A DNA stretch of 64,000 bases from CAWCTB01 sp963798275 (GCA_963798275.1 CAWCTB010000025.1:62001-126000); one strand, 5' to 3'; positions 26,952-35,747 are shown, counted from the first letter of the stretch. The notes: generated by a model not told the origin, from the letters alone. Translations and numbers: made by a program.

Positions 26952-27084
26952 GAGGCTGCTAAAAAAAGACGTTCCCGGGTAGAGCTGGCCTTCAGGCCAG
27001 CGTCTAAGCCGTTGCCAATACATTTGCAAATACATAGGGGCTTTAGCCCCGGTAGCACGTTGAACGGGCTTTTTCAGCAGCCTC
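26952..27084 (+). repeat. MITE-like repeat, copy A
   Basis: 133 bases bounded by imperfect terminal inverted repeats (gaggctgctaaaaaaag at the left, ctttttcagcagcctc at the right). Inside are two short hairpins, ctggccttcaggccag and ggggctttagcccc. It has no coding capacity. A closely similar copy lies inverted at 58282-58393 and a partial one at 29344-29466. Confidence 0.75.
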
Positions 27085-27198
27085 CTTAGCCGCGGAGGGA
27101 CCGTCCATTGACTTAAACAGACCCTTCTCTGGAATAAGTTCCCGCCACGATCCCCGCAGGCGCACCCGTGGCGAAGGGTAGAGCCAGGTTTGTCCTCG

Positions 27199-27420
27199 AG
27201 TGGGAAAGTCAATCTTATACGGATCGCCAATGTTGAGGTAAAGGACCCGATGCCCTTCGCGCGACCTCGTCCGCCTCCACTGCCAGGTCGCGAATCGCAT
27301 AACGAACATTGGCCATGCGCGTGCCCGCCAGAACTTGCGCTGCTTGTTGAGTAGCCATCGGAGCGTCCTTGGTGAATCTTGGGCAATTTGGAGCGAAGCT
27401 CCATTATGAACCAGCGGGGG
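27199..27420 (-). pseudogene. Degenerate partial copy of the aminotransferase gene 5' end
   Basis: The interval repeats the start and upstream flank of the gene at 23190-24413 in the same orientation. From the ATG at 27356-27358 it reads 'MATQQAAQVLAGTRMANVRY', loses frame, then gives 'LYLNIGDPYKIDFPT' before the similarity stops near 27199. Upstream similarity continues to about 27420. Several substitutions and an indel show it is not selected. The two copies are direct repeats about 2.9 kb apart and enclose the DUF6345 gene. Confidence 0.85.
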
Positions 27421-27558
27421 CACGGCAGGGACTAGCGGTTTACGGTGAGCCGTTCCGAACCGAACGGCCAGACCCAGAACCGCCACTTTCTCCTTGCAAC
27501 CCGAAAGCAGAAACCCGAAAATTGATTATCCATTCCGCTGCGGATCTTTGGAGCGCGT

Positions 27559-28407
27559 ATGTTGAAGATATTCGCCGCGATTATCTTAATCATTTTCTCA
27601 AGTAGTAGTTTGGCTGAGCAGTCCTGCCCAATCGTCATTAGCAAAGTTAACCCACGCGCATATCCATTTACTGCAGGGATGTTGAGCGGAATCGATAAAG
27701 ATCCTTGGGACAAGTATCTTCAAGTCGAGTACACCAACAAAGCGGACAAGACTTCGGTGGCAATTAAGTTTGGCGTTTACTTCATGGGAGCTATGAGAGA
27801 AGCGAAACAATCTGTTTACTCGTACAGTAGCGACGAGACTGCGAAGCCTGGTCAGACAAAGAAACCGTACTGGTCGGACGGTGTGTATTATCACGAGTAC
27901 GGGATGAACTTGCAGGCCATGGTTTGGGTCGAGAAGGTGAGATTTGCAGATGGAACGTATTGGACTGACGACGGAACGCAGTCATGTGGCAACGTCCGAT
28001 TCGAAGATCAGAAGACGTATGCGCCAAATCCGACGTCCGGCATCTCCCAACAATCCAATCCGGAAGCCTCGCCTGTAGTGAAACGAAGGCCAGGCGGAGA
28101 GAATCCGAGCGCCTCCTCGGCGCCGAATATGCTCTCCTCGCAACAGCAATTGGAGATGGTCAGTAGCGGGCAGGGATCTAGGACGGTGGTAACTTCGACT
28201 CCGTCAGGTGCGGATCTCTTGATCGACGGAAAAAAAGTCGGGGTGACGCCTATGGTATTCATTCTTTTGCGCAAGCCCAACGACGCAGAACGAACGATTG
28301 AAGTCACGATGCCGGGCTACAAGCCATATCAAGTCAAGCTCAAGCCAAATGGAACTTCAATCACGTTGCCTGTGTCGCTTCAACCCGAAACCCTCCCAGC
28401 GCAATAG
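27559..28407 (+). CDS. Exported PEGA-domain protein
   Basis: 282 residues with a signal peptide ('IFAAIILIIFSSSSLAEQ'). An N-terminal domain of about 130 residues contains 'YWSDGVYYHEYGMNLQAMVW' and two Cys that could form a disulfide. A Ser/Pro-rich linker follows, then a PEGA domain (about residues 210-275) with 'VTSTPSGADLLIDGKKVG' and 'TIEVTMPGYKPYQVKL'. PEGA domains are surface or periplasmic modules, often carbohydrate-envelope associated. Base composition is visibly more AT-rich than in neighbouring genes, so it may be acquired. Start ATG 27559 follows a TTGGAG site. Confidence 0.75.
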   Translation: MLKIFAAIILIIFSSSSLAEQSCPIVISKVNPRAYPFTAGMLSGIDKDPWDKYLQVEYTNKADKTSVAIKFGVYFMGAMREAKQSVYSYSSDETAKPGQTKKPYWSDGVYYHEYGMNLQAMVWVEKVRFADGTYWTDDGTQSCGNVRFEDQKTYAPNPTSGISQQSNPEASPVVKRRPGGENPSASSAPNMLSSQQQLEMVSSGQGSRTVVTSTPSGADLLIDGKKVGVTPMVFILLRKPNDAERTIEVTMPGYKPYQVKLKPNGTSITLPVSLQPETLPAQ

Positions 28408-28822
28408 CGTCGCGATTTCGTGTGTGAACCACCGCACCAAAGTCGTATTAGGGCCTGTTGCGGACGTGGAATAACCCCTTTTTACAGCCCCATTCCCCCC
28501 CACCCCCGCCCATACCCGCTATAACGATTTTCGATTTCCCTTCCCGGCGAAATCAGGCTACTCTCTGCTCAGTGAATGCTCCTCGACGCGCATTCGCTTC
28601 CAATCCAAGCTGATCTGTATCCGCAAGTCAGGCACGAGCCACTCGCGCCCTGGCTTCCCGGGCCCCGGAAATCTTTGAGCTTTCGCCATCGCTCTCCCCG
28701 CTGAGCAGCAGTACGGCGACAAAGTTCCGGCCCACCACGCGAGTAACCAGGACCGCTCTGCGCACCGGTGTCGTTTACCGGCGGGCGCCCGGTACTCGCA
28801 CTTTCGATTGGAGACGAACCAT
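28408..28822. other. Intergenic region
   Basis: About 415 bases with no supported gene. It includes a C-rich tract (about 28491-28510) and short frames only. Confidence 0.4.
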
Positions 28823-29240
28823 ATGAAACTCGCGAAGAAGTTGAGCCTCTTGCTTTCCCTGGCCGCTGCCATGACCCTCTCCGCCCACGCGCAAGACGCC
28901 AAGGCGAAGTTCACCCTCGCTCACAATGCGCTACGTCGGCACAGCCATGCTGCCCGCCGGCCAGTACACCATGACGCTGTCGTTCGACGGCTTCACCAAG
29001 GCGATGATCGCGCCCGTCGACCGCAAAGGCGCGGGCATGATTGTGCTGCCGGTGTCCACCGACAGCTACGCCGCCTGCTCCGCTACCACGGTCAGTATGC
29101 AGCGTGACGGAGCCACCTGGAACCTGCGTTCCGTCTGCTTCGCCAGCCAGCAGCTCGCGCTGTACTTCGCTGCTCCGGCAGAGAAGACCGCGCTGGCCAG
29201 CGCTACGCCCGCCCCGGAGACCATCGCCGGATCGCGTTAA
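28823..29240 (+). CDS. Small exported protein of unknown function, frame broken once
   Basis: The ATG at 28823 starts a signal peptide ('LSLLLSLAAAMTLSAHAQ') and runs to about 28935 ('KFTLAHNA'); the rest is in the next frame: 'RYVGTAMLPAGQYTMTLSFDG' in part, 'APVDRKGAGMIVLPV' and a C-terminus with two Cys. One surplus base near 28935-28945 joins the parts into a 138-residue beta-rich periplasmic protein of a type common in Acidobacteriota ('...LPAGQYTMTL...'). A strong terminator follows at 29261. No biochemical function is known. Confidence 0.6.
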
Positions 29241-29260
29241 CTCACTCAAGTTGCCCACTA

Positions 29261-29306
29261 GGGGACGGCCGGCCCACCCACCCGCAAGCGGCCGTCCCCG
29301 TTTTTT
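29261..29306 (+). terminator. Rho-independent terminator
   Basis: GGGGACGGCC pairs perfectly with GGCCGTCCCC over a 19-base loop, followed by G and six T residues. It ends the transcript of the 28823 gene. Confidence 0.85.
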
Positions 29307-29343
29307 CTTCTTTCTTGGCGCTCTTAGAAGGGCATGGCTTCAC

Positions 29344-29466
29344 AGGCTGCGGAAAAGATGCGCTTTTCAGGTAGAGCCGGCCTTCAGAGCTTGCCCTGAG
29401 CGAAGCCGATGGGCCGGCGTCCAGGCTCTTCCTTTTTTTACTCCGAGGGGCTTCAGCCCCTGAGGG
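29344..29466 (+). repeat. Partial or diverged MITE-like repeat, copy C
   Basis: Starts 'ggctgcggaaaag' like the terminal repeat of copy A and retains the internal 'gccggccttca' and 'ggggcttcagcccc' parts, but carries a different middle segment and lacks a clear right end. Confidence 0.45.
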
Positions 29467-29608
29467 AATTCTCATTTCCGATAGCAAAGTGATTGGTGAA
29501 ACTAGCCCTAATCAACATCACGCCCACGTTACAGCCCATCAATAAACGCAATCACCGCGATAGCAATTATCGATCAGGAGTGCCGGCATTCCCCGGTACC
29601 ATTAAATA

Positions 29609-30340
29609 ATGGACCCAGTGCAAGCCAGTCCGACCCTCGAGTTTCTCCATAGCGTCACCAGCCGCATTGCGGCCGCCGATCCGCTGCATGAAGTGCTCGA
29701 CCAGATTGTCGAGTTTGTTTCTGAATTCGTAAACTGTGATTCCTGCTTTATCTACGTCCTGGAAGGCAACGACCTCGTACTGCGCGCCTCCAAGAACCCT
29801 CATCCCGAGGTGATCGACCGCCTGCGCGTGCGCCTGGGCGAGGGCATCACCGGATGGGTAGCCGCCCATCGCGAGCCCGTGGTCATCCCGCACAACGCCT
29901 CGCAGGACCCCCGCTTCCGCACCTTCACCGAGCTGCCCGAAGATACCTACGAATCGTTCCTGTCGATCCCCGTCATTTCGCGCGGCCGCGTCGTCAGCGT
30001 GATCAACGTACAGCACCGGGAGCCGTACAGCTTCACGCCGCGTGAGATCAAGGCCATCTCGACCATCGGGCATCTCGTAGGAGCAGCCATCGAACTCGCG
30101 CGGCTGGAAAACGAGATCGTCGAACTCTCCGACAAGCTGGCGGTGCGCAAGATCATCGAACGCGCCAAGGGGATCGTGCAGAACGAGTTCGGCATCAGCG
30201 AGGAAGAGGCCTACAACATCATCAAGAACCAGGCCCGCAGCCGCCGCAAAACCATGAAGGAAGTCGGTGAGGCCATCCTGCTCGCCGAAGAACTGAAGCG
30301 CGCCCAGAAGATGAACGGCCCAGTCGAACCCCAAGCCTGA
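29609..30340 (+). CDS. GAF-ANTAR two-domain RNA-binding antitermination regulator
   Basis: 243 residues. The GAF domain (about 15-160) contains 'CDSCFIYVLEGNDLVLRASKN' in part, 'GEGITGWVAAHREPVVI' and 'ISRGRVVSVINVQH'. The ANTAR domain (about 175-235) has 'KLAVRKIIERAKGIVQNEFG', 'SEEEAYNIIKNQARSRR' and 'MKEVGEAIL'; ANTAR three-helix bundles bind paired RNA hairpins and prevent transcription termination. The GAF part would sense a small ligand. Regulated hairpins are not evident immediately downstream. The gene stands alone. Confidence 0.9.
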   Translation: MDPVQASPTLEFLHSVTSRIAAADPLHEVLDQIVEFVSEFVNCDSCFIYVLEGNDLVLRASKNPHPEVIDRLRVRLGEGITGWVAAHREPVVIPHNASQDPRFRTFTELPEDTYESFLSIPVISRGRVVSVINVQHREPYSFTPREIKAISTIGHLVGAAIELARLENEIVELSDKLAVRKIIERAKGIVQNEFGISEEEAYNIIKNQARSRRKTMKEVGEAILLAEELKRAQKMNGPVEPQA

Positions 30341-30370
30341 TCGCTTTCTCAAATCTGCGGCAAATAAAAT

Positions 30371-30397
30371 CCCCACCCTCAGACGAAGTGGGTGGGG
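30371..30397. terminator. Hairpin after the GAF-ANTAR gene
   Basis: CCCCACCC pairs with GGGTGGGG across an 11-base loop, 30 bases after the stop codon. No T-run follows on the plus strand; an A-rich stretch precedes it, so it would end minus-strand transcripts more efficiently. Confidence 0.5.
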
Positions 30398-30481
30398 GCA
30401 CAGCCCTAAAACGAGTTTAGCTTACAGCCGCTAGCACTTCCGTTTTCCGACCGCTTGGTTCAGCCAGGAAACAAGGTAAGT

Positions 30482-30797
30482 GTGTTCCACCAGAGCACCA
30501 TTTCGGTCGCGGTGCTGGACGGCGACGGCAAGCGAGTGCACCCGCCCCAGCAGCCAGGCGACGCGAATCGGACCCAGCCACGGAACCACGATCTGAAGAA
30601 CCTGTTTAAGAGCGCGGCCACCACGGCTGCGGCTCGCCCGGGGGTTTGTCGATTTCTACGAAAGCCTCCTGCGGAAGGGAATGCGGCCAGAGATGGCGCG
30701 GCTGACGCTGGCGCGCAAGATCGCGGCCATGACTTTGCAGGTGGGGAAGATAAGGAGAACCGTTCGACGCCGAGTATCTGAAGCCACAAGCCGCTTG
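30482..30797 (+). mobile_element. Decayed IS110-family transposase
   Basis: The left part encodes 'VFHQSTISVAVLDGDGKRV', the usual N-terminal DEDD-domain start of IS110-type transposases. After an internal deletion the C-terminal Tnp-20 part follows in shifted frames: 'FKSAATTAAARPG', 'ESLLRKGMRPEMARLTLARK' and, one frame later, 'EPFDAEYLKPQAA' to a TGA at 30795-30797. Intact members have 300-400 residues. It is not functional. No terminal repeats are expected for this family. Confidence 0.75.
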
Positions 30798-31085
30798 AGC
30801 GCGCAGGAGCGCAGCAAGAGGGTGAGTTTCTCTCGCGCTTTGCGCTGGGTGCTGAACGCTCGGGTTCGAGGGTAGGTATCCTAAGAGGGTTAGGCTGCCG
30901 GCCACATGGGCGACAAGTCTCACGGGGCACCGTATGCTCCCTCGGAGAACCCAGGAAAGCCATAGTGCCGCCCGCTGCGGCGGGCGAGTCTCCGACAGGA
31001 CCATGGCGGGCCCGCTGGGTGGGACTACCGTCAGGCTTGTGCAGCTTCAGCTAGCCTGAGCCGAAGGGAGACTTGAGAAGCTCGC

Positions 31086-31952
31086 ATGCTCAACGAAAGT
31101 GCTCGCGAGGAGCTGTGGTTCGAACGCGACAGTATCCGCCTGCACGCCGTCGCCGCAGGTCCGCAGGATGGGCCCGTCGTCCTGCTGCTGCATGGCTTTC
31201 CCGAGTTCTGGTATTCCTGGCGCAAGCAGATCGGGCCGCTCGCCGCGGCTGGATTCCGCGTCATCGTTCCCGATCAGCGCGGCTACAACCTGAGCAGCAA
31301 GCCGCCGGTCGTCGAGGCATACCAGCTGGAAAATCTCGTCTCTGACATTGTGGGAGTCGTCGATCAGCTCGGCCGGCAGCGCGTGTATCTCGTGGGGCAC
31401 GACTGGGGAGCGGTGGTGGCCTGGGGTGTGGCGCTGTTTCATCCCCGGCGGCTACACAAGCTGGGCATCCTCAACGTCCCGCATCCGCTGGTAATGATGC
31501 GCGCGGCCCGGCATAATCCGCGGCAGATGCTGCGCAGTTGGTACGGCCTGTTCTTCCAGCTTCCGTGGCTGCCCGAACAGGTATTTTCCGCCGCCAACTT
31601 CAAGCTGGGAACGTCGTCGTTGTTGCTCACCAGCCGCGACGGAACGTTCACCCTCGATGACCTCGCGCACTATCGCGAAGCCTGGTCGCCGCCGGGGGCA
31701 ATCACCGCGATGCTCAACTGGTATCGCGCGCTCTTCCGTTACCCGCCCACCATTCCCGATCCGCGGGTGAAAGTGCCGACGCGCATCTTGTGGGGACGCC
31801 GCGATGCGTTTCTTTTGCCCGAGCTGGCGGAAGAGAGCGTGCGCTATTGCGACTCAGCCGAACTCACGTACTTCCCCCAAGCGAGCCACTGGATCCAGCA
31901 GGAGGAGCCCGAGAAGGTGAACCAGGCGCTGATCGCGTTCTTCCGCACGTAA
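31086..31952 (+). CDS. Alpha/beta hydrolase, epoxide-hydrolase type
   Basis: 288 residues with the alpha/beta-hydrolase core: oxyanion loop 'LLLHGFPEFWYSW', 'VIVPDQRGYNLSSKP', nucleophile elbow 'VGHDWGAVVAW' (Asp nucleophile), a cap domain, 'ILWGRRDAFL' (acid) and 'ASHWIQQEEPE' (His). The HGFPE and GHDWG motifs are those of epoxide hydrolases, which also occur in haloacid-type dehalogenases. It acts in the cytoplasm on an unknown epoxide. The start ATG at 31086 follows an AGGGAGACTTGAGAAG region. Confidence 0.85.
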   Translation: MLNESAREELWFERDSIRLHAVAAGPQDGPVVLLLHGFPEFWYSWRKQIGPLAAAGFRVIVPDQRGYNLSSKPPVVEAYQLENLVSDIVGVVDQLGRQRVYLVGHDWGAVVAWGVALFHPRRLHKLGILNVPHPLVMMRAARHNPRQMLRSWYGLFFQLPWLPEQVFSAANFKLGTSSLLLTSRDGTFTLDDLAHYREAWSPPGAITAMLNWYRALFRYPPTIPDPRVKVPTRILWGRRDAFLLPELAEESVRYCDSAELTYFPQASHWIQQEEPEKVNQALIAFFRT

Positions 31953-31973
31953 CTCTCGCTGGCGATCTGTCAC

Positions 31974-32738
31974 TCAGCTCCGGCTGCGGAACTTCGAGAG
32001 CAACCGCAGCAGCTCGAAGTACAGCCACACCAGCGTGATCAGCAGCGCGAAACCGCTGTACCACTCCATGTACTTGGGAGCATTCCAGCGCGCGCCCTGC
32101 TCGATCAGGTCGAAGTCGAGCACCAGGTTCATGGCGGCCACGCCCACCACCACCAGGCTGAAGATGATGCCGATGGGCCCCGAGCCGTTGACCGCGTTGA
32201 AGCGGAAGCCGAAGAAGCCCAGCACAAATTGGATGAGGTAGAACACGGCAATGCCGCCGGTCGCGGCCACGATACCGAGCCGCATCTTGTCGTTGACCTT
32301 GATGAGGCCGGAGCGATACGCCAGCAGCATCACCACCAGCGTGCCGAAGGTGAGTGAGACTGCCTGGATGGCGATGCCGTGAAAGCGGGTCTCGAACATC
32401 GCCGAAACTCCGCCCAGAAGCAAGCCTTCGAGCAGCGCGTACATTGGCGCGGTGATCGGCGCCCATTGCTTTTTGAAGATGGTGACCATGGCGACGATGA
32501 ATCCGCCGATGCCGCCGATCGCGACCAGCGGAGCCATCCCGGCCATGGCTTCCTCCGGCGAGGTCGCGGCAAAGAAGCGGTTCCACGTCCAGGCGGCGGT
32601 GGCCACACACAGCAGCACCAGGATGCCGGTCTTGTTCACGGCGCCGGAAATAGTCATCCCCTCGCCCAGGACGCTTTCGTTAGTGCGGAAAGTGTCCTGG
32701 CCCAGCGCGGGATTCGAAGTTCTCATCAATTGCGGCAT
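31974..32738 (-). CDS. Bax inhibitor-1 / YccA-family membrane protein
   Basis: 254 residues from the ATG at 32736-32738 (GGAGAG site). The N-terminus ('TSNPALGQDTF') is typical of the long YccA-type BI-1 proteins in Acidobacteriota and Actinobacteria. Seven membrane segments follow, with 'NGSGPIGIIFSLVVVGVAAM' and 'DFDLIEQGARWNAPKYMEWY' near the end. Bacterial BI-1 proteins are pH-sensitive calcium leak channels or protease modulators; the role here is unknown. The gene converges with the epoxide hydrolase. Confidence 0.88.
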   Translation of the reverse strand: MPQLMRTSNPALGQDTFRTNESVLGEGMTISGAVNKTGILVLLCVATAAWTWNRFFAATSPEEAMAGMAPLVAIGGIGGFIVAMVTIFKKQWAPITAPMYALLEGLLLGGVSAMFETRFHGIAIQAVSLTFGTLVVMLLAYRSGLIKVNDKMRLGIVAATGGIAVFYLIQFVLGFFGFRFNAVNGSGPIGIIFSLVVVGVAAMNLVLDFDLIEQGARWNAPKYMEWYSGFALLITLVWLYFELLRLLSKFRSRS

Positions 32739-32841
32739 TCCGATTCTCTCCTTGCGTCGTTCTATTAGATCAGGGGGATAAGGTGTTGGATGTTTTTGTT
32801 CATTGTACGCGGTGCGTAAGGCGGCCGCAGGCAACCAGTTA

Positions 32842-33900
32842 TTAGAACAGCGTCTCCTGCCCGGTGGCGTTGGTGCGAGGGCGCTTGATGCCGAAGTGTT
32901 GGTAAGCGAGGTGCGTGGCGATACGGCCGCGCGGGGTGCGGTCGAGAAAGCCGATCTGGATGAGGAACGGCTCGTAGATCTCTTCGATGGCGTCGGCCTC
33001 TTCAGCCAGCGATGCCGCCAGGGTGTTTACGCCGACGGGGCCACCTTGATATTTCTCGATGATCGTCAGCAGCAGTTTACGGTCGATCTCGTCGAAGCCG
33101 TGGCGGTCGACCTCGAGCATCTCGAGCGCAGCTTGTGCCGTGGGCTTGTCAATCTTGCCCGTGCCGCGCACCTGCGCATAGTCGCGCACCCGGCGCAGCA
33201 GACGGTTGGCGATGCGCGGTGTGCCGCGGCAGCGCGAGGCGATCTCGACAGCGGCGGGCTCGTCGATGGCCACGCCAAGAATTTCGGCCGAGCGCTCGAG
33301 GATGATCTTCAGGTCGTCGTGGGTGTAGAACTCCAGCCGCAGCACGATGCCGAAGCGCGAACGCAGCGGCGCCGACAGGAGCCCGGCGCGCGTGGTGGCG
33401 CCGATGAAGGTGAACGGCCTCACCTCGATAGTGTGGGTGCGGGCCGACGGGCCCTGGCCGATGATGATGTCGAGCTTGTAATCCTCCAGCGCCGAGTAAA
33501 GCAACTCTTCCAGCACCGGCTGCATGCGATGCACTTCGTCGATGAACAGCACCTGCCTCTCGCGCAGGTTGGTCAACACCGCCGTCAGGTCGCCCTTGAT
33601 CTGCAGCGTTGGCCCCGAAGTCTGCTGGAACGAGACGCCCAGTTCGTTGGCGATGATGTTGGCCAGCGTGGTCTTGCCTAGCCCGGGCGGGCCATACAGC
33701 AGCACGTGATCGAGCGCTTCGCCGCGCGATTTCGCCGCCTGGATGGCGATTTCCAGATTGTTCTTGACCTTCTGCTGCCCAATAAATTCGCGCAGCCGCT
33801 GCGGCCGCAGCTTGAGCTCGAACGACGCATCGTCATCGACCGGCGCTGCCGAAACGATGCGCTCACGATCGGGATGCTCTTTGCCAGGGGACGGAACCAC
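32842..33900 (-). CDS. ruvB: Holliday junction branch-migration ATPase RuvB
   Basis: 352 residues, normal length. 'LRPQRLREFIGQQKVKNNL' is the family start, Walker A is 'YGPPGLGKTTLA', Walker B 'LFIDEVHRM', sensor 'FTFIGATTRAG', the Arg finger 'PLRSRFG', and the winged-helix C-terminus contains 'RGTPRIANRLLRRVRDYA' and 'FLDRTPRGRIAT'. RuvB hexamers drive branch migration with RuvA during recombinational repair. ruvA and ruvC are not adjacent. The last ~300 bases upstream (33901-34198) contain no gene. Confidence 0.95.
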   Translation of the reverse strand: MVPSPGKEHPDRERIVSAAPVDDDASFELKLRPQRLREFIGQQKVKNNLEIAIQAAKSRGEALDHVLLYGPPGLGKTTLANIIANELGVSFQQTSGPTLQIKGDLTAVLTNLRERQVLFIDEVHRMQPVLEELLYSALEDYKLDIIIGQGPSARTHTIEVRPFTFIGATTRAGLLSAPLRSRFGIVLRLEFYTHDDLKIILERSAEILGVAIDEPAAVEIASRCRGTPRIANRLLRRVRDYAQVRGTGKIDKPTAQAALEMLEVDRHGFDEIDRKLLLTIIEKYQGGPVGVNTLAASLAEEADAIEEIYEPFLIQIGFLDRTPRGRIATHLAYQHFGIKRPRTNATGQETLF

Positions 33901-34198
33901 GATGGGGCGATAGTATAGCGAAAGGGGAGGCGCGGCAACCGGCGCGGTGGTGTCAGCGTGTCATTTTAAGCGAAGACGAACGTCGTCCTCAAAGTTGGGC
34001 GGCTCGCGCAACGGATCACGCTTCGGTAGTTCGAGCTCAACCCCGCCGAGAGCCGCGAACCGTTGCCGGATCAATTCTGCCAGACTGTTCTTTTTCCACC
34101 TCGCCACCCGGAAATCCTAACATTGCCTGGCCAATGCCGTTGCATAAGGGGTTCACAATCCGTTTGCCTGGGTGGACGTTCGGAGCTACCATCGTTCC

Positions 34199-34387
34199 AT
34201 GGCCAAGGCAAAGAAGTTCGACCTGGAGGCTCCGATTCCTTTGCTTGACGAAGAGGATGAGGAAACCCTCGCCGCCATTGATGACGGGATCCGGGACGCT
34301 GAAGCTGGTCGAACCGTACCCGCCGGAGAAGTTCGCAGGGACCTGACCCAGTGGATTTCCGCCTCGTCTACACCCAAAAAGCGCTGA
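34199..34387 (+). CDS. Antitoxin of a ParE/RelE-type module
   Basis: 62 residues starting 'MAKAKKFDLEAPIPLLDEED' with a C-terminal helix containing 'AAIDDGIRDAEAGRTVPAGEV', the latter being the characteristic toxin-binding tail of ParD-like or addiction-module antitoxins ('DAEAGRxVPxEEVR'). Very acidic. Its end overlaps the toxin start by 37 bases. An in-frame start at 34172 is less likely. Confidence 0.75.
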   Translation: MAKAKKFDLEAPIPLLDEEDEETLAAIDDGIRDAEAGRTVPAGEVRRDLTQWISASSTPKKR

Positions 34388-34668
34388 ACGACCTCGCCGA
34401 GATAATCGGTTATGTCGCCGGCTATGACGCCGAGGCAGCCTCGCGCTTCGGCAATTCCTTGCTGGATCATATCGAGTTGCTGACTCAGTTTCCGCGAATG
34501 GGCACACTGGTCAAGAAGCGGGCGGGCATACGCAAGCTGCTGCACAGTCCGGTGCTGGTTTATTACCGCATCAACAGTGACAAACGGCTGATTGAAGTAC
34601 TTCATTTCCGGCACGGAGCACGGAAACCACCACGATCTTCGGCTCAGATATCCTACGTGCACCCATGA
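34351..34668 (+). CDS. ParE/RelE-family toxin
   Basis: 105 residues from a GTG at 34351. It has the RelE/ParE fold pattern: 'TQKALNDLAEIIGYVAG' (first two helices), 'IELLTQFPRMGTLV', 'RKLLHSPVLVYYRINSDKRL' and 'EVLHFRHGAR'. ParE toxins poison gyrase and RelE toxins cleave ribosome-bound mRNA; the terminal 'VLHFRHGARKP' is typical of the ParE-like group. The last four bases (ATGA) overlap the start of purN, so toxin and purN translation may be coupled. Confidence 0.82.
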   Translation: MDFRLVYTQKALNDLAEIIGYVAGYDAEAASRFGNSLLDHIELLTQFPRMGTLVKKRAGIRKLLHSPVLVYYRINSDKRLIEVLHFRHGARKPPRSSAQISYVHP

Positions 34669-35291
34669 AGAACCTCGGCATCCTGCTTTCCGGGCGGGGC
34701 TCGAATTTTGAGGCCATCGCCGACAATGTCGCCTCGGGCAAGCTCGATGCGAACATCGCGGTTGTCATCTCGAACCGGGCAGACGCGGCGGGCATCGAGT
34801 CAGCGCGGCGCCGCGGGCTGAAAGCGCTCGTCATCCCGTCGCAGGGCAAAGTGCGCGAGGAGCACGACCGTGAGGTCGTGGCCGCCCTGCACGAGCACCA
34901 GGTCGATCTGGTCTGCATGGCCGGATACATGCGCCTGCTGTCGCCGTGGTTCGTGCAGCAGTTTCCCAATCGCATTCTGAATATTCATCCGTCGCTGCTG
35001 CCGGCGTTTCCCGGACTCGAGGCGCAGAAGCAGGCCTTCGACTACGGCGTAAAAGTCTCCGGCTGCACCGTGCACTTCGTGGATGAAAACCTCGATCACG
35101 GGGCCATCGTCCTGCAGAGAGTTGTGCCTGTGCTGGAGAGCGACGACGATCACACCCTGGCGGCACGCATCCTGGAGCAGGAGCACATCGCCTACTCCGA
35201 GGCTATCCGCATCGTGCTCGAAGGAAACTACCACATTGTGGGACGGCGGGTGGTCCAAGGACAAGCGGCATCGACTCCGACAAGCCATTAG
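34665..35291 (+). CDS. purN: Phosphoribosylglycinamide formyltransferase
   Basis: 208 residues with 'LGILLSGRGSNFEAIADNV' at the start, 'VVISNRADAAG', 'VCMAGYMRLLSPWFV' (near the formyl-folate site), 'ILNIHPSLLPAFPG' (catalytic Asn-His) and 'VHFVDENLDHGAIVLQ' (catalytic Asp). PurN transfers a formyl group from 10-formyl-THF to GAR in purine synthesis. Length fits. Other pur genes are absent; apt, a purine salvage gene, is 1.2 kb downstream on the other strand. Confidence 0.95.
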   Translation: MKNLGILLSGRGSNFEAIADNVASGKLDANIAVVISNRADAAGIESARRRGLKALVIPSQGKVREEHDREVVAALHEHQVDLVCMAGYMRLLSPWFVQQFPNRILNIHPSLLPAFPGLEAQKQAFDYGVKVSGCTVHFVDENLDHGAIVLQRVVPVLESDDDHTLAARILEQEHIAYSEAIRIVLEGNYHIVGRRVVQGQAASTPTSH

Positions 35292-35306
35292 GTCAGAGGT
35301 CAACCG

Positions 35307-35717
35307 ATGGCCGACAGCTCATCCGAAACCAACCTGGAACGCGCCCGCGCCTACCTGCGCGCCATCGAAAGCCGTGTCGATGAGGAAGAACTGGCGTCGT
35401 TCTTCGCCCCCGATGTGGTAGTCGAGCAGTTTCCCAACCGGTTGGTTCCCAAGCAGGTGAAGTCGAGCCTGGCGGACGTGAAGCGCGAGTCGGAGAGGGG
35501 CAAGGAGTCGGTGGCGCGGCAATCGTACGTGGTGCGGAACGCCGTCGCCTCGGGCGACTGGGTGGCGCTGCAAGTGGACTGGGAAGGTGTGCTCGCCCTT
35601 CCCGTTGCCGGCCTCGAAGCGGGAAGCATCATGCGCGCGTATTTCGCCATGTTCCTGCACTTCCGCGACGGCAAGATCGTGCACCAGAGCAACTACGACT
35701 GCTTTGAGCTGTGGTAA
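35307..35717 (+). CDS. SnoaL-like / NTF2-fold protein
   Basis: 136 residues from the ATG at 35307 (AGAGGTC site), 15 bases after purN. It begins 'RARAYLRAIESRVDEEELASFF' (cut here to the helix pair) and continues with 'DVVVEQFPNRLVPK' and 'DWVALQVDWEGVLALPVAG' in part and ends 'FRDGKIVHQSNYDCFEL', the pattern of SnoaL-like polyketide cyclase/isomerase folds. Such proteins bind small hydrophobic ligands; the function here is not known. It probably shares a transcript with purN. Confidence 0.8.
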   Translation: MADSSSETNLERARAYLRAIESRVDEEELASFFAPDVVVEQFPNRLVPKQVKSSLADVKRESERGKESVARQSYVVRNAVASGDWVALQVDWEGVLALPVAGLEAGSIMRAYFAMFLHFRDGKIVHQSNYDCFELW

Positions 35718-35723
35718 GCAACG

Positions 35724-35747
35724 CATGGTCATGTTAAAATGACCATG
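35724..35747 (+). promoter_or_regulatory. 9-base inverted repeat, operator-like, in front of the Phd/VapC-type module
   Basis: CATGGTCAT and ATGACCATG flank a 6-base spacer. Further ATGGTCA units follow at 35745-35751 and 35760-35766, so three or four half-sites precede the antitoxin start. Antitoxins of the Phd type repress their own operon by binding such repeats. Confidence 0.6.
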
